64,000 nucleotides of DNA from Paraflavitalea pollutisoli (GCF_029360705.1 NZ_JARKMX010000008.1:2906202-2970201); one strand, 5' to 3'. Shown: positions 53,116 through 62,290, counted from the stretch's first letter. The notes: generated from the letters alone by a model not told the origin. Numbers and translations are program-made.

Positions 53116-54876
53116 TCAATTGATCTTAAAACGCAGGTAAACGGCTGTCCCTTTACTTACTTGAGATACTATGCTAAAATCAGCCCGAAGATCCTGCGCA
53201 CGGCTCTTCAGCGTATCCATGCCATTTCCCTGTGTTGTATTCGTGCGATCAAATCCAATCCCGTTATCCCGGATTGCCAATTCGATGTAGCTCCCCTTTT
53301 GAGATACCTTGATGCACACCGATGAAGCAGATGAATGTTTTGCCCAATTATTGACTGCTTCCTTAAAGAAAAGAAACAGGCTTTTTCGCTGCACCATGGA
53401 CAACCTGGTTGAAGTACGAACGTTACTACAAAAATTGAGATCAATACTTTTTGCTTCCGCCAACTCAGAAGCGAACGTGTTCATGCGAAGGATAATATTC
53501 TCAAAACGATCATTTTTTGGATTCACAGACCAAACTATATCCGTCAATTTATCCTGCATGAGGCATGCATGCTCCTCTATTGAATCCAGCACCGCCCGCA
53601 TTTCTGATGGTTTACTTTTTGAGAGTTCAGTCATGATCCGAATACTACTGAGTGTTGACCCAATATCATCATGAAGGTCATCAGCAATGCTGTTTCGCAT
53701 GTTTTGATGCTGTCTGTCTTTTCTGATCTTTAGCAGCATAGCTGCAGCAAGCAGTGCAACGATGGATAATCCAATTAACAAATAAATCCTGTACCTATTA
53801 TACACATTAACTTTAGTCGTTTCATCTTGCTGCCTTTTTTCCTGCTCGCGATAAGTGATATCACGGATATTTAACATCCGCTCCCTATTAAATAGACTGT
53901 CTTTCCAGGCATATCCCAGCCTCTCATATTTCAAGGTGCTATCAGGCTTTTTTTGCTGTTCGTAGATAGACGCCAGTAAAATTGAGGTCTCCCATAAACT
54001 TATCGGGTAAGACCTGGCAATCCTCGATTCCAAAACTTTTCCGGAGAAAAAAATGGCAGAGTCGACCCTACCGGTGGCGTAAAAGACTTTTGCAAGACCA
54101 TTGTATCCCAACATGGTATTGATGGAAAGCTGGTGATTGATTGAATCAGGGAAGCTCCTTCTAAAGTAATAGAGCGCCGAATCGAATTGTCGGTTATCGG
54201 CGAACCGGTTTCCTAACAAAATAAACGTAGCGCTTGTTTCCTTTTGACTTTCGTAGTCTTTTCTATAAAGTCGTTGATTGGACACTATTTCAGCGTAAGC
54301 ATTTCGTGCAAAAAGCATAGCAGAATCTGGTTTATGGAGGCCTGCATAAATGTTGGAGAGATTAAGCCAGATGCCCCACATTTCATCGGCAAACCAACGC
54401 TCAGTGATGCGCCTAACCTCATTCCAATATCTTAAACTGCTGCCGTATTCTCCGAGGGCATAATAATATCCGCTCATCATAGCATTGGCGACAGCCAATG
54501 GCCGCGGAGTATTTAACTTTTTTGCCTGCGAAAAGGATTCAAATACATGTGTAAGCTCTTGTGGATAATCACCTAATATCATCAGGATATTGCTGCAGGC
54601 AGTATTTGCCCAGAATTTACCGCTTTCAAAACGCAACTTATTTGCCAGGTTAAGTGCCTGACGAGCGTAAATAAGGGCAGAATCAGGATAGCTTAATTTA
54701 TAATATTCACTTAGCGTCAGTAAGGCGAACACTTTGTTGGTGTCTTCCTTTTGTGCATGCACTGCGTCTTTTGTTGAATCAGTCCAGATTGGTTGCGCAA
54801 ATGCATCATTGGTATAACACATACATAATACCAGCCAATAACAATAATTGACAGTAAACGTGTCTTTTAGATGCAT
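53116..54876 (-). CDS. Sensor histidine kinase with periplasmic TPR region (HisKA_3 type)
   Basis: About 587 residues from the ATG at 54876, which precedes a short signal (TVNYCYWLVLCMCYTNDAFAQ). The frame opens at 54930 but that adds no signal. Residues 40-360 hold tetratricopeptide-like repeats (YPDSALIYARQALNLANKLR, HKPDSAMLFARNAYAEIV, QFDSALYYFRRSF), then one membrane segment (YLLIGLSIVALLAAAMLL), a HisKA_3 domain with His in DDLHDDIGSTLSSIR, and HATPase with DIVWSVNPKND, EAVNNWAKHSSA, DNGIGFDRTNT and GNGMDTLKSRA. Partner of the LuxR regulator. Signal unknown. A perfect palindrome is just upstream at 54933-54950. Confidence 0.95.
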   Translation of the reverse strand: MHLKDTFTVNYCYWLVLCMCYTNDAFAQPIWTDSTKDAVHAQKEDTNKVFALLTLSEYYKLSYPDSALIYARQALNLANKLRFESGKFWANTACSNILMILGDYPQELTHVFESFSQAKKLNTPRPLAVANAMMSGYYYALGEYGSSLRYWNEVRRITERWFADEMWGIWLNLSNIYAGLHKPDSAMLFARNAYAEIVSNQRLYRKDYESQKETSATFILLGNRFADNRQFDSALYYFRRSFPDSINHQLSINTMLGYNGLAKVFYATGRVDSAIFFSGKVLESRIARSYPISLWETSILLASIYEQQKKPDSTLKYERLGYAWKDSLFNRERMLNIRDITYREQEKRQQDETTKVNVYNRYRIYLLIGLSIVALLAAAMLLKIRKDRQHQNMRNSIADDLHDDIGSTLSSIRIMTELSKSKPSEMRAVLDSIEEHACLMQDKLTDIVWSVNPKNDRFENIILRMNTFASELAEAKSIDLNFCSNVRTSTRLSMVQRKSLFLFFKEAVNNWAKHSSASSVCIKVSQKGSYIELAIRDNGIGFDRTNTTQGNGMDTLKSRAQDLRADFSIVSQVSKGTAVYLRFKIN

Positions 54877-54932
54877 ACAGTAACGAAAGGTGTTACAGTA
54901 AGGTAAACAATATTTATAACTGTAACCCATAA

Positions 54933-54950
54933 ATCATCTATTTAGATGAT
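54933..54950. promoter_or_regulatory. Perfect palindrome between kinase and DUF1579 genes
   Basis: ATCATCTATTTAGATGAT: 8-base arms around a TT centre. It lies 57 bases upstream of the kinase ATG (minus) and 126 bases upstream of the DUF1579 ATG (plus). Placement suggests a site for the LuxR-type regulator, which would be autoregulation. Confidence 0.4.
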
Positions 54951-55075
54951 GGCGGGGTAATAAATCCTGGAATAATTTTATGTAGCAATACAAACAGTAA
55001 AACCCATATCCTGCGGGTTTAGCATTTGTGAAAAACAATTACGCTGTCTGTTAATGACTTTTAAAAACATTGACC

Positions 55076-55726
55076 ATGAAAAAAACTGTATGCGCTATTC
55101 TAACAATCATCGTTGTCGCCACATCTTTTGCACAAAAGAACAGCGACAGCCTTACCAACGTTTATGCGGCAGGTGAAGTTGCCTATAAACAAATGCTTGA
55201 TTATTCCAGGCCCGGCCAATATCATCAGTTACTGGCTGATCTTGTCGGCAAATGGACGTTTAAGGGAAGACATTTTAACTGGGTGGATGCTGTTTCGAGC
55301 ACCATTTCACTGGAGTTTAGCGGATCCATTAACAGAGCGTCTTTTGCGCACGGGCGCTACTTTGTAGTAAACATAGTCTCAGACGGAACGCTCGAAATGC
55401 CCATACAGGATGGAAATATGCTGGAAACAAAATTTCAGGGAGTCGACATTGAAGGATATGACAATGTCAAAATGAAATTTATTAGGACCTCCATCGGTAA
55501 CCACCTCAATAGCGGTATTATAGTATCTGAAGGAACCTACGATTCCACCAGGAGAACTATCACGTTCGATTCAGAATATTCGCCCGTACCTGGCATAACA
55601 ATACAGGATCACTTCCTTTTTATGTTTATCAATAACGATCATTATAAGTGGGAATACTACCAACGAGAAAATGGAAAATACAGAAAAGGAAGTGAAATTG
55701 ACTTTATGAGAATTAAAGAACAATAG
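55076..55726 (+). CDS. DUF1579-like secreted protein
   Basis: 216 residues from the ATG at 55076 (a TTG two codons earlier is less likely), with a signal peptide ending IVVATSFAQ. It resembles the DUF1579 family: LLADLVGKWTFKGR, FEGVDIEGYDN-like (here FQGVDIEGYDNVKMKF), EGTYDSTRRTITFDSEY and IQDHFLFMFIN. Beta-barrel expected. Function unknown. It is divergent from the kinase/regulator pair and could be its target. No -7 match at normal quality; TAGCATTTG about 50 bases upstream is a weak one. Confidence 0.8.
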   Translation: MKKTVCAILTIIVVATSFAQKNSDSLTNVYAAGEVAYKQMLDYSRPGQYHQLLADLVGKWTFKGRHFNWVDAVSSTISLEFSGSINRASFAHGRYFVVNIVSDGTLEMPIQDGNMLETKFQGVDIEGYDNVKMKFIRTSIGNHLNSGIIVSEGTYDSTRRTITFDSEYSPVPGITIQDHFLFMFINNDHYKWEYYQRENGKYRKGSEIDFMRIKEQ

Positions 55727-55837
55727 TATGCAACTAGCAAAGCGACAGTGAAGGCGTTTATACCTGCCTGCAACAAAAGGCCGTCCATACTACAGCCTCC
55801 TATATGCACCCCTGAAAGTTAGATGAGTTGCAACAAA

Positions 55838-55870
55838 AAAGCCTCGCAAATGATCCATTTGCAAGGCTTT
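55838..55870 (-). terminator. Terminator of the tmRNA gene
   Basis: Stem AAAGCCTCGCAAATG / CATTTGCAAGGCTTT (one G-U) with a 3-base loop. On the minus strand it is followed by a T run (from AAAAAA on the plus strand), eight bases after the tmRNA 3' end. Confidence 0.85.
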
Positions 55871-55877
55871 AATTTCG

Positions 55878-56247
55878 TGGAAGCGAGGGGACTCGAACCC
55901 CTGTCCAAACACATTCTCCAAAAGCTTTCTACATGCTTATTTGATTATTAATTGTCGGGAACAGGCAGGAAACCAACAAACCAACCTGATCCTTAGCTGA
56001 ATGGTCTTAAGCCATCGGCACAGCCTTCGATAGCAGCAACCTGTATTTGTTTTGAGTCGGCGGCGGGGCTTGGTAACAGATCAACCTGCCCGGCGGCCCT
56101 AATGACTATCTAATCACTGATTAGGCAGCCATGGCATACTGAGTATTGCCATTTGAAGTTTGAATATTCAGATTAACGTGCTAATTATCCAACGCACGAC
56201 ATGCTTACACTCTCAAAGATCTATGCTGTCAAAACCAAAACGCCCCC
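55878..56247 (-). ncRNA. ssrA: Transfer-messenger RNA (tmRNA)
   Basis: The minus strand starts GGGGGCG at 56247, which pairs with CGCTTCC at the 3' end (7-base acceptor stem with two G-U). It then reads TTTTGACAGCATAGATCTTTG, a tmRNA hallmark (in parts). Near the 3' end GGACAGGGGTTCGAGTCCCC is the T-arm. The open tag reading frame ends NGNTQYAMAA before a TAA, the usual AMAA/ALAA degradation signal; the exact resume codon is not clear (the frame reads back through QTS). The CCA end is not encoded (bases after the stem read CGA). It frees stalled ribosomes and tags the unfinished proteins. Length about 370 bases. Confidence 0.95.
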
Positions 56248-56283
56248 ATCAGTTCGTTCAGCTTTTCAGCTAAAGGTAGTCTG

Positions 56284-56291
56284 CAAAAATA
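56284..56291 (-). promoter_or_regulatory. -7 promoter element of tmRNA
   Basis: TATTTTTG on the minus strand, 37 bases upstream of the mature 5' end, so a short leader would be removed by RNase P. No good -33. Confidence 0.5.
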
Positions 56292-56321
56292 CTAAAAATT
56301 ATTGAATATCTCACTGTCAGG

Positions 56322-57233
56322 CTACTCCACCAGCACAACCGGCATGGCGCGACGGACGAAATCCTTTTCTACCCGCTCCTTCCTGGCAGCAGCCCCGATT
56401 TCCAACACCCGCTGCCACAACCCATCCACCACACAAACCTCACACACCGGCGCCACCACCGGAACAGCCACCTCATCAACCATCATTTCCTTTCTCACCG
56501 CCTCCACGATCCGCAATATCGTTCCCTTCAATAACACCCACTCCTCCCCTTCCTGCCTATAAAACTCCATTCCCAATACCTGCACCAACACTTCACCAGG
56601 CAATACCTTTACCTGCTGGTCAAACGTCATCGCATCGGCCGTCTTCATCCGCAACGGCATCATCTCCGAATATTGAAAATCCTGCCGGCAGCTCTTTCTC
56701 GCAAAATCGATAGCCACCAGACCCGACACCGCCCTGAAATGGGTGGCCCCCACCGGAAAGCCAGCACGCTTGCGGGCCACGAAAGACGGCACCACAGCCT
56801 TCCCTACTCCGCTATCCACATCCATAGCATGGACCACCGGCACATTCACCGCCATATCCAACCCCAGCGCTTTATTAAACTCAAACCCATTCAACAGCGT
56901 CGCATCACCGGTAGCAGGTCCACGTTCGCCGAAACGATTCAAGGAATCACCCATCGCCATCCGGTACAGCAAGCCATTCATCCTGCCATTCAGTGCCGAT
57001 CCCTTGCGCCCCGCCAACAACGGCGCCAACGCCTTCCGCAGCAACTTGCTGCCTTCCATAGACCGCTTAAATTCCTCCAGGTTGAGCCGCGTATTGTGAA
57101 ACCGTTCATGGTGCAGTACCCGCTCCCGCGTAGGTCCGGGTTTCCGGCCCACCTCATTGCCAAATTCCGTTTGCCGGAAAGACAGGTCATCGATCGCTCC
57201 ACGCACCTTGATGATACCAAAAGCTTTTGCCAT
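56322..57233 (-). CDS. Conserved-looking hypothetical protein
   Basis: 303 residues, no signal peptide or membrane segment. I do not recognise a named family with confidence. The N-terminus is basic (KAFGIIKVRGAIDDLSFRQT, RKPGPTRERVLHHERFHNTR). The middle has beta-like segments with Val pairs, and the C-terminus is unusually rich in Val and Glu (EMMVDEVAVPVVAPVCEVCV, EKDFVRRAMPVVLVE). Promoter elements upstream are good. It stands alone between tmRNA and the palindrome-rich intergenic region. The plus-strand frames on this stretch are proline- and serine-rich shadows. Confidence 0.7.
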   Translation of the reverse strand: MAKAFGIIKVRGAIDDLSFRQTEFGNEVGRKPGPTRERVLHHERFHNTRLNLEEFKRSMEGSKLLRKALAPLLAGRKGSALNGRMNGLLYRMAMGDSLNRFGERGPATGDATLLNGFEFNKALGLDMAVNVPVVHAMDVDSGVGKAVVPSFVARKRAGFPVGATHFRAVSGLVAIDFARKSCRQDFQYSEMMPLRMKTADAMTFDQQVKVLPGEVLVQVLGMEFYRQEGEEWVLLKGTILRIVEAVRKEMMVDEVAVPVVAPVCEVCVVDGLWQRVLEIGAAARKERVEKDFVRRAMPVVLVE

Positions 57234-57249
57234 AGGTCGGATATTTTCA

Positions 57250-57282
57250 CAAAGTTACACACGCACAAAGGCCTCACCCAAA
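57250..57282 (-). promoter_or_regulatory. Promoter of the hypothetical gene at 56322-57233
   Basis: TAACTTTG on the minus strand (57250-57257) with TTTG (57279-57282) 21 bases upstream. The ATG at 57233 is 16 bases downstream. Confidence 0.6.
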
Positions 57283-57308
57283 CACCCCTGTCCGTTTATG
57301 GCCGTATT

Positions 57309-57352
57309 GTCCGAAATGTCCGAATTGTCCGGACAATTCGGACATTTCTGAC
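57309..57352. repeat. 44-base near-palindrome
   Basis: Two 22-base arms starting GTCCGAAATGTCCGAATTGT (plus CC) meet their reverse complement with one mismatch. Further GTCCG and TTCGGTC words occur on both sides (57289-57380). It may form a cruciform or a long RNA hairpin; there is no T tract. Confidence 0.7.
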
Positions 57353-57556
57353 AGTTTCGGTCTTGTTCGGTCTTTTCCGGTCATCGCCCTCCCCTACTTC
57401 CAGGACCGCCACCAACATATTCCATACCCACCAGGTACGCCCGCCTCATCCAACAGGCATAGATGTCGTATCATGCTGTTACAATAGTCCTAAGATGATC
57501 CTAAGACAGTCCTAAGAAAATCGTCCTCGCAGCACTCCCCCACCCCCCAAAAAAAG

Positions 57557-57581
57557 ACCCCCGGTAAGACTACCAGGGGGT
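57557..57581 (-). terminator. Terminator-like hairpin, minus polarity
   Basis: Stem ACCCCCGGTA / TACCAGGGGGT with a bulged A and an AGAC loop. On the minus strand it is followed by seven T. It is 362 bases after the rseP stop, so it ends either a long rseP 3' region or a small RNA not yet recognised. Confidence 0.65.
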
Positions 57582-57942
57582 TAACCAAAACTAACTGCTA
57601 TGAGAAAACTCTATGTAAAACTTAGTAAGTACTTTAAGGCGATCCGTTGATGACACAAAGTAACGCCACGATCCGCCGCCTGAAAAGCGCTTTTGGACGA
57701 AATGCCTGTTTAGGTTAGTAAAATGTAGTAAATCGCCGATAGACGGGAAACGCCCCCGCCCACCACGCCAAACCCGCCCCCAGCCTGCATCCCCCGACCA
57801 TACCACGCAATACCCACTTAGTAGTATTTTAGTTCCCCACCTTTGTGCTGTTTCCCGCCGATCATCCAATCGTCCCCAAACGACAACGGGCTATCCGCCT
57901 ATCGACGAACAGCCCGCAGCTATTATTTTTGTGAAGTACCTG

Positions 57943-59295
57943 CTACTTGAAAAACGCACGCCAGAAGTCGAGACCGATCGCATACGCCATCAGACCCAGC
58001 AACAGTACCATACCGACCATCTGGGCATACTCCATGAACTTGTCGCCAGGCTTACGGCCGGTAATGATCTCGTACAACGTAAACAATACGTGACCACCAT
58101 CCAGCGCCGGGATCGGCAGCATATTCATAAACGCCAGCACAATGCTCAGCAGCGCCGTCATGCTCCAGAACAACTCCCAGTCCCACTCGGCGCCAAACAT
58201 ATTTCCAATACTCAAAAAGCTACCCAGCGATTCGCTGGCCTTCACCTCGTCGGAGGTAAACAGCAATTTGAAATTCTTGATATTCATCACCAGGTTTTCC
58301 CAACCCTTGCTGATACCAGCAGGGATTGCAGGGAAGAAATCATATTTTTCTTTGTAAGTACCAGCCAGCTTCTCGGGCCATACGAAGAACCCTACACGAC
58401 CCGCCGTATCCGACTTGGCTTTCACCAGCACCGTATCCGCATTGCGCAATACCGTCAGCGTGATCTCCTGGTTCTTGTATTTGGGCATCTCCGCCAGGTA
58501 CTGATCATAGAACGTGATCGGTGTATTGTTCAGCGCAATCACCTGGTCACCCTTCAGCAACGAATCCTGGGTAAATTTACCGACACCCGAAAACACCGTA
58601 TCGACAATCGGCGCCACACGGGGCTTTACAAACGAAGCTTTCTGCTTGATCAGGCTACGGATGGTCCCCTTGGGCAATTCCAGGTTGATCACCTGGCCAT
58701 TGCGGTTTACCTGTACCGTTTTGCCCTCATCGAGGATGATATCGCGGGTCAGTGAATAATAATCATCTACCGGTCTATTGTCGACGCTCACGATCTTGTC
58801 GCCATTCTTCAAACCCACTTTCTCACTGATCGGGTTCACCATCACACCGTCTTTCAGGTTCTGCATCGGCAGGCGGTTTTCACCCCACACCCACAGGATC
58901 ATCGCAAACAGGAAGAAACCCAGCAACAGGTTCACCGTAACACCACCGATCATGATGATCAGGCGCTGCCAGGCTGGCTTGCTGCGGAATTCATAATCTT
59001 TGGGAGCCTGCTTCATCTGCTCCTTGTCCATGCTTTCGTCGATCATACCGCTGATCTTGACATAACCACCCAGGGGCAGCCAGCCAATACCATAGACCGT
59101 TTCACCGATCTTTTTCTTGAACAGCGAAAACCAGGGATCGAAGAACAGGTAAAACTTCTCTACCCGGCACTTGAACCATTTGGCAGGAAGAAAGTGCCCC
59201 ATCTCATGCAGGATCACCAATATGGAGAGAGAAAGGATTAATTGCAATGCCTTGATACCGACAACAGCCCAGTCAATGGCTAAAAATGTGATCAT
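57943..59295 (-). CDS. rseP: RIP metalloprotease RseP
   Basis: 450 residues, a normal length for the S2P family. Zinc site HEMGH near residue 31 in VILHEMGHFLPAKWF, second motif NMLPIPALDGGHVLF near the C-terminus, and PDZ-like domains in the middle (GLKNGDKIVSVDNRPVDD and GDQVIALNNTPITFYDQY). Four membrane segments. It cuts membrane proteins such as anti-sigma factors within the inner membrane and helps clear signal peptides. Third gene of the minus-strand GH3-type, dxr, rseP block; a 260-base gap precedes it and contains short palindromic repeats. Confidence 0.97.
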   Translation of the reverse strand: MITFLAIDWAVVGIKALQLILSLSILVILHEMGHFLPAKWFKCRVEKFYLFFDPWFSLFKKKIGETVYGIGWLPLGGYVKISGMIDESMDKEQMKQAPKDYEFRSKPAWQRLIIMIGGVTVNLLLGFFLFAMILWVWGENRLPMQNLKDGVMVNPISEKVGLKNGDKIVSVDNRPVDDYYSLTRDIILDEGKTVQVNRNGQVINLELPKGTIRSLIKQKASFVKPRVAPIVDTVFSGVGKFTQDSLLKGDQVIALNNTPITFYDQYLAEMPKYKNQEITLTVLRNADTVLVKAKSDTAGRVGFFVWPEKLAGTYKEKYDFFPAIPAGISKGWENLVMNIKNFKLLFTSDEVKASESLGSFLSIGNMFGAEWDWELFWSMTALLSIVLAFMNMLPIPALDGGHVLFTLYEIITGRKPGDKFMEYAQMVGMVLLLGLMAYAIGLDFWRAFFK

Positions 59296-59297
59296 AA

Positions 59298-59325
59298 TCG
59301 TGAATCGTCAGTCGTGAATCATGAT
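59298..59325. repeat. Short repeats just upstream of rseP
   Basis: CGTGAATC occurs twice, at 59299-59306 and 59313-59320, separated by GTCAGT, between AT-rich ATCATAAT and ATGATAG. Spans the last bases before the rseP ATG (59295), so it would lie in its leader. Confidence 0.5.
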
Positions 59326-59556
59326 AGATCGCTGTAAACCTCGTTACAAGCCATCTTCACTCCTGCCCTTGCTTTTGAGTTTTTTATAATTATGCAATAC
59401 CGGAATTACGAACATAACATCCCCACCGGGTATTTGTTGCCGCAATCCATAATCCCAAATATCCTATATTAAATGAGATATCCGCGCCGCTCAACCAAAT
59501 TCGCTCATTATTAACGGAAAAATAAGTACCCCGTTTGATGCAAACGGGCTTGAAAA

Positions 59557-60726
59557 TCAAAGCTTAATTACAGAGGCAGCGAAATTCCGGGCCTCAGCAT
59601 CGCTTTCAAAATACTCTTCCAGGGTAGGCTTTTCAATAAAGGGTACCTGGTGCATCGTACGTTCGATCAGGTCCGTCATGTCCAGGAATCCGATCCGGTT
59701 ACGTAAAAAGGCGAATACAGCGATCTCGTTCGCCGCATTCAGCACACAAGGCAGGTTACCGCCTTTGAAAAGCGCATCCGTAGCCAGTATCAGGTTGCGG
59801 AACGTCTTCGTATCGGGCTCTTCAAACGTAAGTATGGCAGGCTTACGGAAGTTATAACGCGGAAAACTGTTGGGTAGTCTGTGCGGGAAGGTCAAAGCGT
59901 ACTGAATCGGCAATTTCATGTCCGGAAGGCCCATCTGCGCCTTGATACTGCCGTCTTCAAATTGTACCAGACTATGTATGATGCTTTGTGGATGCACCTG
60001 TACCGACACCTGGTCGGGTTGCAGGTTAAACAGCCAGCGTGCCTCGATCATTTCCAGGCCCTTGTTCATCAACGTAGCCGAGTCGATCGTGATCTTCGCG
60101 CCCATGTTCCAGTTGGGATGCTGCAAGGCATGATCCCGCTTCACATTCACCAGGTAATTGGGCTTTTTGCCCAGGAAAGGACCACCCGAGGCCGTCAGGA
60201 TCACTTTCTCAATCTTATTGCGCGTTTCCCCCACCAGGCACTGGAAGATCGCCGAATGCTCGGAATCCACCGGAATGATGGGAGCACGGTGCTCCACCGC
60301 CTTCTGCATCACGATATCGCCGGCCACCACCAGCGTTTCCTTGTTGGCCAGCGCAATCGCCTTGCCCTGCTCTACTGCGCGCAGCGTAGGCCGCAAGCCC
60401 GCAAACCCTACGATCGCCGCCAGCATCACATCATACACATCCATCGAAGCTACTTCCTCCAGGGCCTGCTCTCCGGCAAATACCTTGGTATCGGTTTTCG
60501 CCAGCGCCGCCTTTACATGCTGGTACTTACGCTCATCCCCTATCACCACGATATTGGGCTTGAAACGCAAGGCTTGCTCCACCAGCAACTCATCATTGCT
60601 GTGGGCCGTCAATACTTCTGCGGTAAATTTATCAGGATGCTGGGCGATCACATCCAGGGTCTGGGTGCCGATCGATCCCGTAGATCCAAACAAAGCGATG
60701 CGTTTCTGCGGAAAACTATTTGACAT
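59557..60726 (-). CDS. dxr: 1-deoxy-D-xylulose-5-phosphate reductoisomerase
   Basis: 389 residues, a normal length. NADPH-binding GSTGSIGTQTLDV at the N-terminus, LANKETLVVAG, PVDSEHSAIFQCL, LTASGGPF, and the metal- and substrate-binding HPNWNMGAKITIDSATLMNK. It converts DXP to MEP, the first committed step of the non-mevalonate isoprenoid pathway, in the cytoplasm. It precedes rseP, a common order in Bacteroidota. 70 bases separate it from the GH3-type gene. Confidence 0.98.
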   Translation of the reverse strand: MSNSFPQKRIALFGSTGSIGTQTLDVIAQHPDKFTAEVLTAHSNDELLVEQALRFKPNIVVIGDERKYQHVKAALAKTDTKVFAGEQALEEVASMDVYDVMLAAIVGFAGLRPTLRAVEQGKAIALANKETLVVAGDIVMQKAVEHRAPIIPVDSEHSAIFQCLVGETRNKIEKVILTASGGPFLGKKPNYLVNVKRDHALQHPNWNMGAKITIDSATLMNKGLEMIEARWLFNLQPDQVSVQVHPQSIIHSLVQFEDGSIKAQMGLPDMKLPIQYALTFPHRLPNSFPRYNFRKPAILTFEEPDTKTFRNLILATDALFKGGNLPCVLNAANEIAVFAFLRNRIGFLDMTDLIERTMHQVPFIEKPTLEEYFESDAEARNFAASVIKL

Positions 60727-60796
60727 GAACCGGTTTTGTTATAAGCTGTTTACATACTAAATAATACCAGGGAGCGCAGTTGCCCCCTACACGACA

Positions 60797-62290
60797 CTAC
60801 TCCACAAATGGCTCCAGCGCCACCGCAATCTTACGGTCATTGCTCAAACGGGGCACCTTATTCTGCCCGCCAAGCTTGCCGATCGACTTCATGTAGTCGA
60901 TGAAGCCATTCTTTTTTACCGGACGAATGTGCAAAGGCAACAAGATATTACCGGTTATCAGGTCGTCGTAATAGATATTTTTGTTGCGAAGATGATTGTC
61001 CACCTTGTGCGCAAATCGCTGCATATCGGCCGGCTTGTTCTCGAACTCGATAAACCACTCGTGGTACGACTTGCCCTCGCCCTGCGTGATCATCGGCGCC
61101 ACGGTAAACTCCGTAATGTGCACGCCCTCTTCTTCTGCAGCCTTGATCAGACTATACTCCACTTCCTCACCGATCACGTGTTCCCCAAAGGCAGAGATAA
61201 AATGCTTGATACGCCCTGTAACTACCACCCGGTAAGGATCCGTGGAAACAAACTTCACCGTATCGCCGATATTGTACCCCCACAGCCCTGCATTGTTGTT
61301 AACGATCAACGCATAGTTCTCACCCACCTTCACATCTTTCAGGCTCAACCGCGTAGGTGAATTCGAAAAGATCTCGCCGGCAGGAATAAACTCAAAGAAA
61401 ATGCCACTATTGGTATTCAGCAACAACCCTTCGGCATTTTGTGAATCCTGGAAAGCCATAAAGCCTTCCGAAGCCGGGAAGGTTTCGATGGAATGAATGG
61501 GCGCACCGATGGTCTCAAACAGTTTGTTGCGGTAGGGTTCGAAGTTTACACCACCATGTACCAATACCGAGAAATGCGGGAAAATATCTTTGATCCTTTT
61601 ACCGGTCTTTTGGTGCAGCCGGTCAAAGTACATCTGCATCCATGGTGGAATACCACTGATCAGTGACATATCCTGGTCAATCGTCTCCGCAACGATCCTG
61701 TCCAGCTTGGTCTCCCAATCCTCGATACAATTGGTTTCGTAAGAAGGAAGCTGGTTCCTGCGCAGGTAATTGGGAATATGGTGGTTCACGATACCGCTCA
61801 AACGGCCGGTAGGGATGCCCCCTACCCGGTCCAGTTCGGGACTGCCGGATAAAAAGATCATTTTACCATTGGTAAATTGACTATTGCCTGTCTCCGCAAT
61901 GTAACAAAGCAGCGCATTGCGCGCACTGTTGATATGATTGGAGATCGATTCTTTCGAGATGGGGATGTACTTTACACCACTGGTCGTACCGGAAGTCTTG
62001 GCCAGGTAAATAGGTTTACCCTTCCACAAAATATTGTGACGGCCTTCTTTGATCTTCTCGATATATCCTTTGTACTGCTCGTAATCGCGAATGGGAACAG
62101 CCTGTAGGTATTCCTCATACACGGATACGTTCTGCAGCTGGTGCTCCTTTCCAAACTCGGTCAGTTTGCCCACTTTCAATAGCTCCTTCAGTATATTCTC
62201 CTGATCTGCTACCGCCGTGGCCATCCCTTTCCGCACACCCTTGTATACATAATTGGCAAATGGTTTTGCCAGTAAAGATTTGATTTGCAT
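60797..62290 (-). CDS. GH3 auxin-responsive-promoter family acyl-acid-amido synthetase-like protein
   Basis: 497 residues, cytoplasmic, of the ANL-like adenylating superfamily. ATP-binding motif YLAKTSGTTSGVKYIPISKE, then FPASEGFMAFQ, and NNNAGLWGYNIGDTVKF, TGRIKHFISAFGEHVIGEEV. Plant GH3 enzymes join amino acids to acyl acids; bacterial members' substrates are mostly unknown. It is common in Bacteroidota. A good -7 element lies 53 bases upstream. Confidence 0.93.
   Translation of the reverse strand: MQIKSLLAKPFANYVYKGVRKGMATAVADQENILKELLKVGKLTEFGKEHQLQNVSVYEEYLQAVPIRDYEQYKGYIEKIKEGRHNILWKGKPIYLAKTSGTTSGVKYIPISKESISNHINSARNALLCYIAETGNSQFTNGKMIFLSGSPELDRVGGIPTGRLSGIVNHHIPNYLRRNQLPSYETNCIEDWETKLDRIVAETIDQDMSLISGIPPWMQMYFDRLHQKTGKRIKDIFPHFSVLVHGGVNFEPYRNKLFETIGAPIHSIETFPASEGFMAFQDSQNAEGLLLNTNSGIFFEFIPAGEIFSNSPTRLSLKDVKVGENYALIVNNNAGLWGYNIGDTVKFVSTDPYRVVVTGRIKHFISAFGEHVIGEEVEYSLIKAAEEEGVHITEFTVAPMITQGEGKSYHEWFIEFENKPADMQRFAHKVDNHLRNKNIYYDDLITGNILLPLHIRPVKKNGFIDYMKSIGKLGGQNKVPRLSNDRKIAVALEPFVE

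Larger units (their letters stand above)
57234..57942. other. Long intergenic region with palindromes, a terminator and two tiny frames
   Basis: 709 bases without a supported gene. Contains, in order, the promoter above, a 44-base near-palindrome (57309-57352), three spaced TCCTAAGA units (about 57488-57518), a terminator-like hairpin (57557-57581) and two tiny overlapping frames (57600-57718). A frame of 92 residues on the minus strand (57591-57869) has no motif and is not supported. Confidence 0.6.

Noticed and set aside
57591..57869. 92-codon minus-strand frame as a gene
   Set aside because: Gly/Arg/Trp-rich composition with no motif or promoter; more likely chance in GC-rich intergenic DNA.
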